Assembly: GCF_018143015.1 (NCBI RefSeq)
Contig: NC_054746.1
Location: forward strand, 30,779,129-30,843,128
Reading direction: 5' to 3'
Length of the DNA stretch: 64,000 nucleotides
DNA from: Lytechinus variegatus
Lineage: Eukaryota; Echinodermata; Echinoidea; Temnopleuroida; Toxopneustidae
This document shows positions 12,626 through 24,837 of the stretch, piece by piece; within the stretch, counting starts at the first letter, position 1; each line of letters starts with the position of its first letter. Made by a program: the position numbers and the translations under genes. Under the pieces are notes generated by a model. That model did no database searches, was not told the origin of the DNA, and worked only from the letters and a program-made list of their open reading frames with translations.

Positions 12626-13202
12626 TTAAGGAAAAGTCCACCCCAACAAAAAGTTTATTTGAAAATTTAATCAATTTCAGATGTAAAATAAGAAAGTTAT
12701 GATATTATCAAGTTTTGCTTAATTTTGCAAAACAGTTACATGCACATCCTGGTCGGTATACAAATGAGGAGAATAATGATGTCACACACTCACTACTTCT
12801 TTTTTATTTTATTATGTGAAACATGAAATGTTCTAATTTTCTCCTCATTGTCAAGTGAAACAACGATTAATTCCTTACTGAACATAATTATGGAATTAGC
12901 ATTGTTTAATATTATATGGTGAAGTCAAGTTGGTCCTTATTGTCAAGTCTGTAAAAAATGAAATATGGTATAATTCAAACAATAAAAAACACAATAGTGA
13001 GTGATGGACATCATGGACTGACTCATTTCCATGACACTGAGTTGTGCATATCACTGTTTTTGTGAAAAATAAGCAAAACTTTAAAATGCCATAACTTTCT
13101 TATTTTACATCCGATTTTGATGAAATATTCTGCATCATGCTAGTTGGATTTTTCTCTATTTATTCAAATCAACATTTTTCTGTGGTGGACTTGACCTTTA
13201 AG
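12626..13202. mobile_element. Large palindromic MITE, GTCCACC family, copy 1
   Basis: The left end AAGTCCACCCCAACAAAAA is mirrored at the right end (GGTGGACTTGACC). The long arms include ATGTAAAATAAGAAAGTTAT, inverted near 13090. The centre is AT-rich with TCACTCACTA motifs. Non-coding. Relatives lie at 19083-19699 and 42870-43290. Confidence 0.75.
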
Positions 13203-13369
13203 TTTTAATTTTAATTTTTGAATTTACTTTAATTGGTCAAAGTATTACCTGTCTAAATTGTAAAGAGCTTTGACTTGTATTACATCATGAAGATCTAGAC
13301 AGGAGCATTTTAAATAGTTTGCAAGCACAGACTCATAATTGACACTTAAAGCAATAACAGGTCTTAAAT

Positions 13370-14548
13370 CAGTGGCGTACCGTGGGTCATGGCATTGGGG
13401 GGGCACCAGCAAAAATTTTGAGTCACTAAGTGAGCGCGCGAAGCGCGGCCAGTTGCTGGGTATACTGACCTATTAGAGACATTTTAAGGACAGTGCCATC
13501 AAACGGAAATGTCTCTCACTGGTCAAATAATGCGAGCGCGAAGCGCGAGCTTAAAATTTTTTAAATCCAGACCTAAAAAAGGACATTGTAATCAATCTTT
13601 TGTAATTATGATACGTACTTGTCTCGCTAAATAATGCGAGCGCGAAGCGCGAGCTGAATTTTTTGTAAATATTGACCCGAAATAGGAAGATTTCAAGGAC
13701 TATATTTTAGGAATCCATTAAGATTATACACATCTCACCGTAGTAATCTAATGCGAGTGCCAATAAGCGCTTGCTTATTTTGTTAGGATTGCATCTAAAC
13801 ATGCACATAAAGCACTTGTAATCATGATTAACATACCCATCTCACTAATCAAATCTTGCGAGCGCGAAGCGCAAACTGAAAATTTAGGAAATTCAGAACT
13901 GAAGAGGGGCATTTTAAGGCTTGTTTGTAGGAATCCACGAAGACCATACATAGTTTACTAACCAAATGATGCGAGCGCGAAGCGCGAGCTGAAAATTTTT
14001 GATATTCAGATTAGAAAAAGGGACATTTGAAGGACTGATTCTAGGAATTCATATTTCACCAATCCACTACTGCGAACGTGAGCACGGACAGGAAATGTTT
14101 TATATTAAGACCTTAAAATGGGGCAATCACTATAAGTAGTCATGAAAAAGAAGCATACTATTGTACATAAAACAATAATATTAAACTCGAAGTGCGAGGA
14201 AATATATTTGGCAGTTTGGTGTATGTTGAATTGCAAACGGGAGGTTTTAGTATAGCATGATTATATTTCTCGGTAAACAGACAATGCGAGCACCAGGAAC
14301 AATGAAGACATAGGCCCTGAGCAAATTATGTCTCATAAAGTTATGAAAAAATGTTTCTTATGTAATATAACATAACATAATTATGATATAATATAACATT
14401 ATAATGAACAATAATGTCTTCTTTCCCACTACGTCTCTCTTCCTTTCTCCCTCTTTTTCTCCTTTTCCCCGTTTTTTTTTTTTTTTTTTGTTGGTCAGCC
14501 GATTGGGGGGCACGTGCCCCCCCATGCCCCCCCGTAGTTACGCCACTG
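13370..14548. mobile_element. hAT-like non-autonomous transposon with GC-core array
   Basis: It begins CAGTGGCGTACCGTGGG and ends CGTAGTTACGCCACTG. A perfect 8-bp direct duplication TCTTAAAT flanks it (13362-13369 and 14549-14556). The 8-bp duplication and CAGTG ends are hallmarks of hAT elements. The inside carries repeats of GCGAGCGCGAAGCGCGAGC near 13431, 13533, 13637, 13859 and 13973, each followed by TGAAAATTT-like sequence. No transposase is encoded, so it must be mobilised in trans. Its internal core is shared with 3764-5884, although the ends differ. Confidence 0.85.
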
Positions 14549-14556
14549 TCTTAAAT

Positions 14557-15370
14557 AAATCTAGAGAAAGGCTTTGTCTGTGTCAAATAAGAGAGCCACT
14601 GTACATAGTGAATCTTGTCTTACTACTTCAGACTCTGCATTATGCAATATGCAAATTTATTTCTAAAAAGCCACTTGAGTTGAAAATACCAAAGTGGCAG
14701 TTTGAATTAGAGTCAAACTCAGAATTTAAAATTCTGAAATTTTTAGAATTTTGAAAATTTAGATAATAAGCATACTTTGTGAAACTGGTGATCATTTGAA
14801 TGTGGATCATTGTAACAGGGAAGAAATTACACAGGGGTTTGGGATGATTTTGCCCCCATAATGTGCACAAGAGCCCTGGAAAATAAGAATCCTACTAAGT
14901 TCCCATTCTCTGCAAGCTTCTCGATGTTATGCAGATTCAGCCAGTAAGTTGGGAAAAGTAGCCCCCCCCAAAAAAAAAATTCCTGCATTGTAACAAAAGT
15001 TTATGAAATTTACATATGATGAAATATGCTCAACCTTTATGCTTGATATTACTTGAAGCCATTGATTTTTTTTCAATTGCCGTAGCTTTACTTTCTTTAG
15101 CAATTGTCTCATCTTAGCTGGTGATGTGTCATCAATCATAATTATAGTACAAAGAAAAAACATCAGTACCTTTGAAAAGATATGTCTGCCTAAATTTCAA
15201 TAAATTTTCTTGAAAATGCATATTTTCTCCATTATGACTTTCAGTCATGCAAGAGTATTATGTGACCTTGTATTGGCAGAACAGTAATTTCATAAGAAGG
15301 CACTGATGGATATGAATAGTGTAGTAACCATGACAACATACATGGAATAGTTCTTTTGAAAAGAAAATGT
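14557..15370. other. Non-coding spacer
   Basis: AT-rich with imperfect AATTTTCAAAATTCTAAA-like self-complementary runs near 14720-14760. No exon is supported. Confidence 0.45.
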
Positions 15371-16207
15371 ACTGGGGTGGTATTCTGAGGTCATTTTATC
15401 TTTAAAATATTTTATTTTATCTCTTAAAATAAAATTGGTATTCTGAGATGACATTTTATCTCTAAGATAAAATTTTAGATTTTATCTTGCGTATAAATTT
15501 TATCTTGCGTATCTACAGATGATACGCAACAGAACAATGCCTGCGTACACATACCCATCGCGTATCTGGCCATTGCAACGCAGATGATGTGCTTGAGCCC
15601 ATGTTACTTTGAAGAAAAAATAAAATAAACTTAAAAGAGGGTAGAGGCTATTTTATCTTTGCGACGTTGATTTCACCAGTATTTCTAGGTGAATTAACCC
15701 CAAATGGCGACATGAAAATGAAGAAAAATTATATATTTATTGAGAATAACACCTTAACGTTGTTCCTGTACAATCAGAGAGTATTTCATAAGACTTTTGT
15801 TTACTAATATTGTCTTTGAAATGATGCTTGAAAAGATGCGATATAGACTTCGAAAAAAGATGAGAGTATTCTCCTTTTTGTTAAAAAGAAATCTCCTTAA
15901 AGACGCGCAAGCGTATAGTGCAAGCGTATTTGAAGTCAATAAATTGACGCAATCTGGCCCCTATGCCACACCTCCTGGCGGAATGGATTTTAATTGGTTG
16001 AGTGATATGAGAGAGCTATAAAAGCGCGTTTCTAATTGGATATTGATTGAAAAATAGGTGTGTCTTACTGAGATAAAATGAAGATAAAATGGTTCTCAGA
16101 ATACCAATTCGGAGAGATTTTAAGGGTATTTTATCTCACCGATTTTAACGGAGATAAAATATTTTATTTTATCTGAGATAAAATGGATCTCAGAGTAACT
16201 CCGCTGG
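15371..16207. mobile_element. MITE with ATTTTATCTC-rich inverted arms
   Basis: The left arm (from TGGTATTCTGAGGTCATTTT) is mirrored by the right arm ending at GATCTCAGAGTAACTCC. Both arms are thick with TTTTATCTC / GAGATAAAA blocks. The middle holds a GC-richer segment with GATACGCAACAG. The reading frame across 15797-16021 has no recognisable domain. Confidence 0.6.
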
Positions 16208-19082
16208 TTGCATATAGTGATAGCAGCAGAATACCTTTTATAAGTACATTTTTTTCAAAGCGTTAAATGTATACATGGCACTTTACATGCTGGGCCCTTA
16301 ATCCTTTGAACCCTGAATTACTTTGGATGGTCTTGGCCCTCGCCCTGAATTATTTGCAGATATCAAGCTTATCAGCAAAATGAAGAAATATATGACATTA
16401 AGGATAAATAACCTCTTATTCTAGTGATTCGAACACAGCCATGCCAGCAGCACCTTACTCCAAAGCTACCTGGCCTGGCCCGGCTGATGTTCTGTAGCTT
16501 CCGGTACTAACGATAATCTCAGATTTTGTCTCAAATCACTGCTTTGACAGAAGTAAAATTCAATAAAAGATTATGCATAGTCCATACACTACTCGTCATG
16601 TATTATCGCTAGGATCGCACAAGCCTCGTTGGTAGGGTAGTATATTTTGGTCATATTTTATGCTAAAACCTTACAACTGAAAACCAGTATTGATGAAATT
16701 ATAAACTGAAGTTATCGACTTAATATCTCCAAGATGATGACATTTTTAAAAGGTCACCTGACATCTGAAACCCTTGCTTTTTGAGTCACATCATGACTTG
16801 AAGCCGCTATTCTGGCATTAAAGTTATATGCACGGTCATGGTGAAGCCGGGTTTTCCGGCTTTTCTGGTTCAAAGGGTAAAAGGGAATTTCATCCTGATA
16901 ATCTTGGTTTTGGTAAATGCAGAAAAATAGAGAAACATAGAGGTGAAGGTTAAACAAAAATCCATCAACGAATAACGGTATGTTCCTTTTAAAATTTTAG
17001 TTAGCTGAGCTCTAAAATGCATCAAATTTCAGAAGAATAAAGAATGAAAGAATGACACCTTCCTTGTACCTGAGAATTAAAATTAGATATTTTTTTTTCC
17101 AAATGGTATTCTCTTTGTATGTTATTGCTTTTTTTAATTATGTGTTTTTTAATTATGTATCTAATCACATACAATCGCAATATTTACAAGTAACTGAAAA
17201 TTAATAAAAACTGTTCAAAAGTAAAAAAAAAAAACTTCACAAAAACAAAGGAATAAGAAAATAATAAAGAGGTGACCTTACAGAAATTAATAGTATTGTA
17301 TCAGAGTAATGAACCCCATCACCCCCCAAAAAAACTTGTCGGTTTCAGTGCCGAACATTTCTTACAGGAATTTGTGGGAACAGATAGAGGGGATTACAGG
17401 TCTTGTGTAATAAATTTGCATACATGTACATGTATAATCACATAAAGCATATTACTGGTGTTAGACAACAAATAGAATGGAAAGGGGGACAATATCTGTA
17501 TCGAAAATGGGAATCATATATGAAATCGCCACTTCTTAAAATGTACAGTAAGTTTATTTCTTTTCTTGGCTTGTATATTATTGCTTCATGCAAGGGATCG
17601 TATTTGAGAGATACAGCTATGGAAAATCTCCTCCGGACAGTCTCTTCTGAGCCAAATTACCCTTCGCTGCCGTGTATTTTCTCATTGAGGCATGCATGTA
17701 GTTTGATTACAGCTTCAAGTCAATTATTGATCCTTCATAGCTTGGCTGAGTGCATTCAGTGCAGTCGAGCAGTTTAGTTGGGTCAGTTGGTCATTTGAAC
17801 TCTTGAACTTGATAGCATATATCCCTGGATAGATCTTGTCTGTAAATCACTGTGCCATTGAGTGTTACAAGGATGTGATAGCATCCTCTTGCACATTATC
17901 ACTTCCTACGGATGCTGAACACCCCTCCCCCTTTCCCCTTCCCACTCTCTTTACAGTATCTAGGCCCTTTTTATAATCCCTTGACTGCTTGAGGCCCTGC
18001 ACGAGACCTCTCTGTCCTTCTTTCTTCAAAACATTGATACATGAACATTCACCCTTAATGTGCGTACACGGTACATAATGTATAATGATATGTGATCATT
18101 AATATTTGACCAGTGATGGTAACATTGTCCTTGTTTTGACATACAGTAAAGAAAGGTACTATAGATGTATGTGTTGGCTCTATATTTTGCTATTTTGATA
18201 GTTGTTAAATCGTCCTGTGATTTGTTATTTCATTATTTTTTAAATTTGTATTTCTAGAACTTCATTAATCTGATTCCAATAAAGAAGATCAATTGTTTTC
18301 TCATTAAACCTCCTCACTGATGCTTGTAAATACCGAAATCTATTTTTTCTGTCCATGTTGTTTGCATTACCAGTATGTACATGTAGGTTTAAAAAAAAAA
18401 AGTATGTAGGTTTAACAGGGGTTGAAACCTTCAGTTCCATGTGGATTTTCGTCCATCATGTAAAATGTAAGCGTGCATTGCGAAAATGATGACATGCTTC
18501 TCATATTCTTCGTGAAATGATGCTTATTGTACTATTATGTCCAGCATGAGCTGTGACTGGAAATGAGTTAGATGCGATGTGACATTCAGACAATGTTGAT
18601 TATGGTGACATTTCTGTATTCCTATTTGCTTGATGACATCCATATTATGTTGATGGCAATTCAATGTGTCGCTGATATTCGTACTGTGAGCATGTCTTTA
18701 TTGAAGTCTGCCTTGTTGGTGAAATTCATGACATAAATGCCTTAGAAATTCACCAATTCTGTTCAAGACATAAAAGCCTTCAATGGGCCAAATACTGTGT
18801 GGGTCACTTTCCATTGCTTGCAAATACGACACGGCACAACATTAGTAACGAGAGTCGATGATGATTTACCTGTATGGGGAATCAGGTTACATGTCAACCG
18901 TGCTTCTCGTGTTCTGCCTCCATGCATGTGACATACCTGTGGAGATATTCAATTGGCAACATGTTTGAGGTGGAGCTTGCTTCATCAAAAATTCATGCAA
19001 ATCCGAGCCTCTGTTTGTATCTTCAGAGGCAGCTGTGTTCTATTATTCTACTCTGAGGTGAAGCACATCATTTCCCAGTCTG
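16208..19082. other. Non-coding spacer
   Basis: No exon recognised on either strand. The frames at 16754-16957 (minus) and 17403-17777 (plus) lack domains and are not bounded by convincing splice sites. Complementary TTTGAACC/GGTTCAAAG motifs near 16306 and 16867 may mark a further decayed inverted-repeat element. Confidence 0.45.
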
Positions 19083-19699
19083 ATTAAAGGACAAGTCCAC
19101 CCCAACAAAAACCTGATTTGAATAAAAAGAGAAAAATTCAACAAGCATAACACTGAAAATTTCATCAAAATCGGATGTAAAATAAGAAAGTTATGGCATT
19201 TTAAAGTTTCGCTTATTTTCATCAAAATAGTTATATGAACGAGCCAGTTACATCCAAATGAGAGAGTTGATGACATCACTCACTCACTATTTCTTTTGTA
19301 TTTTATTATATAAAATATGAAATATTTTTATTTTCTTGTCATTGTCATGTGAAATGAAGTTTCATTTCTCCCTGAACACGTGGAATTCCATTATTTGAAC
19401 ATTTTGAGCCTCAGGCAATGAGGTCCTAATCATAAAATTCGTAAAAATTGAAATATTGTATAATTCAAAGTCAAACAATAAAAAACAAAAGAAATAGTGA
19501 GTGAGTGTAGTCATCGACTCTCATTTGGATGTAACTGGCTCGTTCATATAACTATTTTGTTGAAAATAAGCGAAACTTTGAAATGTCATAACTTTCTTAT
19601 TTTACATCCGATTTTGATGAAATTTTCAGCATTGTGCTTGTCTGATTTTTCTCTATTGATTCAAATCAACATTTTTCTGAGGTGGACTTGACCTTTAAA
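19083..19699. mobile_element. Large palindromic MITE, GTCCACC family, copy 2
   Basis: The ends TTAAAGGACAAGTCCACC and GGTGGACTTGACCTTTAA are inverted. The arms are about 200 bp and nearly complementary along their length (for example GAACGAGCCAGTTACATCC near 19238, inverted near 19530). The whole element could fold into one long hairpin. The two frames read from its arms give mirror-image peptides and are not genes. Confidence 0.85.
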
Positions 19700-22073
19700 G
19701 ATTAAATGCTACAATTTTTAAAGTGATTTTAAATTTTCATATTTTGCTTGTTCGGCATCACTTTTATGATATTTCAGCAGTGGTAGGTAAAAACTAGGAA
19801 GTAAGAAAAAACTATTTTGTGAATATTACCGCCGGTAACCACTGAATGCCGTATATGTATTTTTTTTTCAGAAATGAAAATATATCTACATGCTAAAGTT
19901 ATGATAGAATATAGGCCAACAGTTGAGGCCAGAAGTTTACATAAACCCAGGAAATTCAAAGAAAAGTTTACACTTGCCAGACATAATAAAAGTTACTGTA
20001 TCTTTTAAAGTGTTTGTTCTATCATGACGATTTGATATCAAACAAATGAGTCTGCCATACCCGTTCATCACATTGCTTTGTCATCAGGAGCTGAAAAATA
20101 TTTAGGTGTCATTTTTTTCTCAAAAAATCTTCATATTTTCGACAAATTAAAAATGAAATCTTGACAAAAACATTTCATATTTGTGCTAGTTACTTCTCAA
20201 CACAAACATTTCAGATTACACCTTTTTGTTCAGTGATGACATATGATAGAAAATGTAATATAAATCATAGGTTTGACATAATATATATTTCCTAAAACAA
20301 TGTTTAAAAATATAATAACAAACAATAGCATACATTTGGCACGAATATTACTTTTTTTCAAAGAAAATTCTTTCATTTTATACCAAATTTGTCATGGCAG
20401 TATTTATATTTTTGAAGATATAGTAATTTTACAATGTTTGGCAAGTAAACAAATTTCACTGAATTCCATGGGTGTATACATTTGGCTTCAACCTATATAG
20501 TTAAAATTGATTGATGTACATGTAGGCCTATGAATCTTGTCCTAGTCCATAAATAATTGCACAAGATAAATTGCATCATGAATGTGTTGTGTTGACAGAT
20601 CTTCCTTTAAAAACAGTTATTGTTGGATATCTTATTGATATCAAGAAAATATAATTGTAATTTGAAATTGAATATTATTCCTAGAATTGAAATATAAATA
20701 AGCAATTTAATCAGTTAACGTATAAACTTCTAAATAAGAATAATAATATCCTGATTTTGTGTTCACATATTTGCCATTCATGAAAGTTAATTTTAATGCA
20801 CTATCACACATTTTGTCTGTTTATTTTTGCTAATCAGTAGTAAATATTGCATGATTATTTATTGGTATTATGAGGAAATCAGTTACTCTAATTACAATAA
20901 ATGTAATATAGAGATTCTAGATTAGAAAGAATGCTGGCCCATTCCTCTAATCAACTATTAATTAGTATGTATAGCATGGCCTTTATTACATTCTTGCTTC
21001 ATTATCATCTACTATCTGCACCACTACCTCTGTACAATATATCCCCAATTAAACTCTCATTGGGATATTCAGTAAAAGGTTAAATTTTTTCCCCTTACAT
21101 GTATATTGGTGATGATGAAAGCTCCCACTTTTATGTGTTTTTAACTGCCATACAGGATAAAATAAAACATCCCTGTTCATACAATGTACGTTCTTTTACC
21201 GATACCAAGTTCCTTGGGATTCAAAATATCTGTTAAATATTTATTACTTTGGATTTGTTCTTGATGGGACATTTGTGTAACAGGATAATTGTTGTTTTGT
21301 TGTCCATTTTGGAAATTCATAAAACACATTAATGAAAATATACTTACATCAACACACATATAGAAAAAAAATATGGAGAAATATCCAACATACATGTAGT
21401 TGATACAAATTAAATGTTGTGGAAAATGAATCAACAAAGAAACCCAAGATGAGGGATTTGTTATTCTAATTTAATTGTTGTATTGATATTACATTTTTAT
21501 TTTAAATTCCAGTTGTTATTAGCAACATGGTTGTTCTTTAGACCTTCTTCCATATCCGAGCTAGAACTGTTCTTCTCTACAGTATGTTCTTACTCTCTCA
21601 TTCCTGGAAACAACATTTGATGAATAGCTTTATCGCTTATGCTTTTGGGTGGAAAATCACATCAATCAAAATGCCCCTTGTGGTTTGATGTTATTCTGGA
21701 TGGAAAAAACATTGTTTTGTTTGTATGCACAGAAGTAGTTTTGAGACTTTCATTGAAATCATCGTCCCTCTAGATTTTATTTTATGCTATTTTTAGTGAC
21801 AGACATATTTGATGTGTTGAAAAGCTACATCATTCACTGCTTTTATTGGTCCTGATAAGTGTACACCCATCATATACAAATTTCAGACTGCAGTATCATT
21901 GTTGCACTGGATAATTTATAGTCAGTCTTTCTCACTTGAGTGTTGTAGTCCAATTTGCAGACACCATAGTCTTGGATTCTTGGCTCAACACTATGAATCC
22001 AAACACTATTCTCATTTCAATTTAAGTATTGTGTCTGGTGTTGGTGTCACATGATCACCAACAGCTTTCATTA
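19700..22073. other. AT-rich non-coding spacer
   Basis: Very AT-rich with no exon, RNA gene or clear repeat edge. If WDR26 upstream exons lie outside the window, this is intronic. Confidence 0.45.
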
Positions 22074-22314
22074 CACTGTAAAAAAATATTAGGTAAAATT
22101 TCAACCAGCATGAGAGTAATTATGCGTCCAACCAATTCTGGGCAGTATTTTACCCAATGCGGGAAGCATCTTGCCCAATATGGTTAAAAAATAAGCAGCA
22201 ATTACTTTAGAATGGGAAGAAATCATCACACTGGATTAATAAAAATTCCCAATGTTGGTTGGACACTTAATTACCCTATTGGAGCATTTTTACCCAATAT
22301 TTTTAGAGTGTACT
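22074..22314. mobile_element. Small MITE with ACACTGTAAAAAAATATT ends
   Basis: Left ACACTGTAAAAAAATATTAG and right CAATATTTTTAGAGTGTA are inverted. Internal TTTTACCCAAT and GTCCAACCAA/TTGGTTGGAC blocks are also mirrored. It is 241 bp and non-coding. Confidence 0.7.
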
Positions 22315-22720
22315 GAAAACTGAATATCAGCAATAGCTTTCATCACTGAACAATAAACACTAGACCTGAAGCTTTTAACACTGAACTTAAAATTCACATG
22401 ACGGTGGACCAGGTGTATTGCTCTCTCTCTCTCTTGCAAAATAATAAAACAGCAATATTGAGGAACTTATTAATATGAACAGGGCTAATGCCATTTATTG
22501 CCAGTTATGCCATTTCTTCAGGTTCATTTGGAGCCTGCATTCTGTCACAATGATTGAAAGCATCTCCCTTCCCCGTTTACTGTCGATTAGTTTCATCCAT
22601 TTATCCAAATCATGAGGGTTATCAATGTAGTAGTCTTGTCATCAAGACATTGTTTTGCTAGAATTTATCAAAGATTATTTTGATCCATCAAAAAGATAAA
22701 TAATTATGAGAAGCATACAG

Positions 22721-22970
22721 TACACAGCAAAAACTGTGATGTTAACCGGTGTACATAGAGGACCACACCAGTTATTTTACACCGGTGTTAAATTGATGGT
22801 GTTAGTTTTACACCTATAGGTGTTATTACAACACCTTTTGTTGTTACATTTACACTCTTTGGTGTTATGTTTAAGCTCTAGGGTGAACATGTAATTTTAA
22901 CACCTCAGGGTGTGGTCCTCCATTAACACCAATTGGTATCAGTTTTAACACCGCAGTTTTTACAGTGTAT
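22721..22970. mobile_element. Small MITE with ACAGCAAAAACTGTG ends
   Basis: It starts ACACAGCAAAAACTGTG and ends CGCAGTTTTTACAGTGT. Inside are many GTGTTAA/TTAACACC half-blocks and mirrored AGGACCACACC / GGTGTGGTCCT. Non-coding, 250 bp. Its end architecture resembles the neighbour at 22074-22314. Confidence 0.7.
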
Positions 22971-23082
22971 GAATTAGATAAACAATGCAAATTTTGGAAA
23001 ACTGTTGAAAAAATATTCAACAGTGTTGGTGCCCCCCCCAAAAAAAAAATGAGCACCACCTCTACCCTCATTTTCAATGAAA

Positions 23083-24058
23083 ACATATCAATTTGTTGTG
23101 TACAAAAAACGCTCCTCTTATAAGGCATAGAAATGGGACGTTTAACGCACAGTCACTAATACGCGCCGCTGTCTTCGCATCGTGCAGGCAGTCTACGTGT
23201 ATAGTGGCGGGCTGCTACATTGCGATGCAGGGGTGTTCAACTTACATGTACATATCGTGAGCGCACTCAGCTGCGTGTTTTCACTTCTCTAGCTTTCTCT
23301 CCTTTTCTTGTCATTTTTCCTCGCATTACTTGTTTTCATATATTTCCCTCTCACTTTCCTTGTTTTCTCACTCCCTTCAGTTTTGTAACTCTTCTTGATC
23401 ACTTGCATTCATTGGCACACCCCCCGATCAAAAATGGTATGGTCCTATCCAACATACACTCAAGTCGTCGCTGTACCTGTACGAATAATGAAAACGTGCA
23501 AAATTCTTCACGCGCTGCGTTGCCTAGCTATGCGTGTGTACTGTGTACACACAATGCCATCGGCTGAACCCGCCAAACTATAGTGACCAATTATTGCAAA
23601 AGCTTTTGCAAATGTGAAAAGTGACAGAGGTTTTTTTTATCCAATCAAAATCATTTTTAGGTATTCGCAATCTACAGCATTTTCTGCAAAATGTCTTTTT
23701 TTGATAGGGTCTATTGTGACGTATATATTTTTTTACAACAATGTGAAGTCGCACCAAACGTTTTGTTTCCCGCACTTGCCCATTGGCTCATGTACAAATG
23801 GATTTCCAAAATCATCAAGAAAGGTTCCAAAAACCTCAAAAGTGACAGAACTTAATTTGACTAAAATTAAATGAAAATCATATCATGTTCAAGGTGAGAA
23901 TCTGCTCTATTCTATTCTGTTTTGATAGATCACCTTGTTGACGCGTTTGGGAGATATCTTAGCAAATCCCTCGAAAACGGCGTATTTTCTATTCTCCATA
24001 GGGAAATAATTTAACACGCTACGCACTGCAAAAAAGGAGCGCAAACAAATTGATATGT
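23083..24058. mobile_element. Probable inverted-repeat element of about 1 kb
   Basis: ACATATCAATTTGTT with AACGCTCC at the left is mirrored at the right by GGAGCGCAAACAAATTGATATGT. The middle is GC-richer than the flanks. It contains a 115-codon frame (23220-23567) with no recognised domain. The pairing is imperfect, so the boundaries are tentative. Confidence 0.45.
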
Positions 24059-24837
24059 GTTGGGTATATTATCTATTAAGCTCAGTTTTATTTATCATTC
24101 ATCTAAAACATGCTGACATGTATTGTGTATTACTTTTATATTCTGAGAGAAACTGATTAAACAAGAAATATGATACTCAAAGACATCTAGGAATGTAGTC
24201 TCAACAGTGTCTTCTTTCATTGCAGAAAGAAAGCTCTCATTATTTTTAGAATCCTGAATGATTTGCAAGTGTAGCCCCTTTGTCTGGATGTCTATTTATT
24301 GGATTTAAAGATGGATATAAGCTCATAAATTGGTATGAGCTTGAAGCACCAGTTCCAGATAGGTCTCTGTCTGTTATAGGCAGCTAATATTACCTTAAAG
24401 GGGGAGTTCACCCTGGTGTCAAGTTGGTTGTGATGAAAGCAGAAAAAGTACTGTAAATTATTGGGAAAGTGAAAACACTCATTATTAATCTATTCCAAGA
24501 GACATGTTCCTGGATCATAATTTTATCTCTTTAGGAATTGCATTAGCTGAAGGAAATAATTGCTTTGAAACGTGCAAGTGGAGATTGTTAAATCAGTGAT
24601 GAAATTAGAGTGAGAGAGATAGTGTTATACCTGCATGGTGAAAAATGAATACGAACACTGCTGGCATGAATTTGCTAACAAGCAATAGTGCAGTGACATC
24701 GCTGCACAGATAGATGATTTTTTTTCATCACTGTCTCATTTTGTTGATATTTCTTGTTGGTGTAATCACTTGAAATCATTCTTTGCTGTGCAGTAGCACT
24801 ATATTCATTTATTTCTTTTCTCTTTTTTTTCTTGCAG

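Noticed and set aside
13430..13995. CRISPR-like array of GC-rich repeats
   Set aside because: Repeats are imperfect, spacing is irregular, the context is eukaryotic, and the array lies within a transposon with 8-bp target duplication.
17403..17777. 124-codon plus-strand frame as a gene
   Set aside because: No recognisable domain, AT-rich, no splice or promoter support; likely chance.
19043..19691. Two similar proteins on opposite strands
   Set aside because: They are read from the two arms of one palindromic MITE.
23220..23567. 115-codon frame as a transposase remnant
   Set aside because: No transposase motif visible; lies within a probable non-autonomous element.
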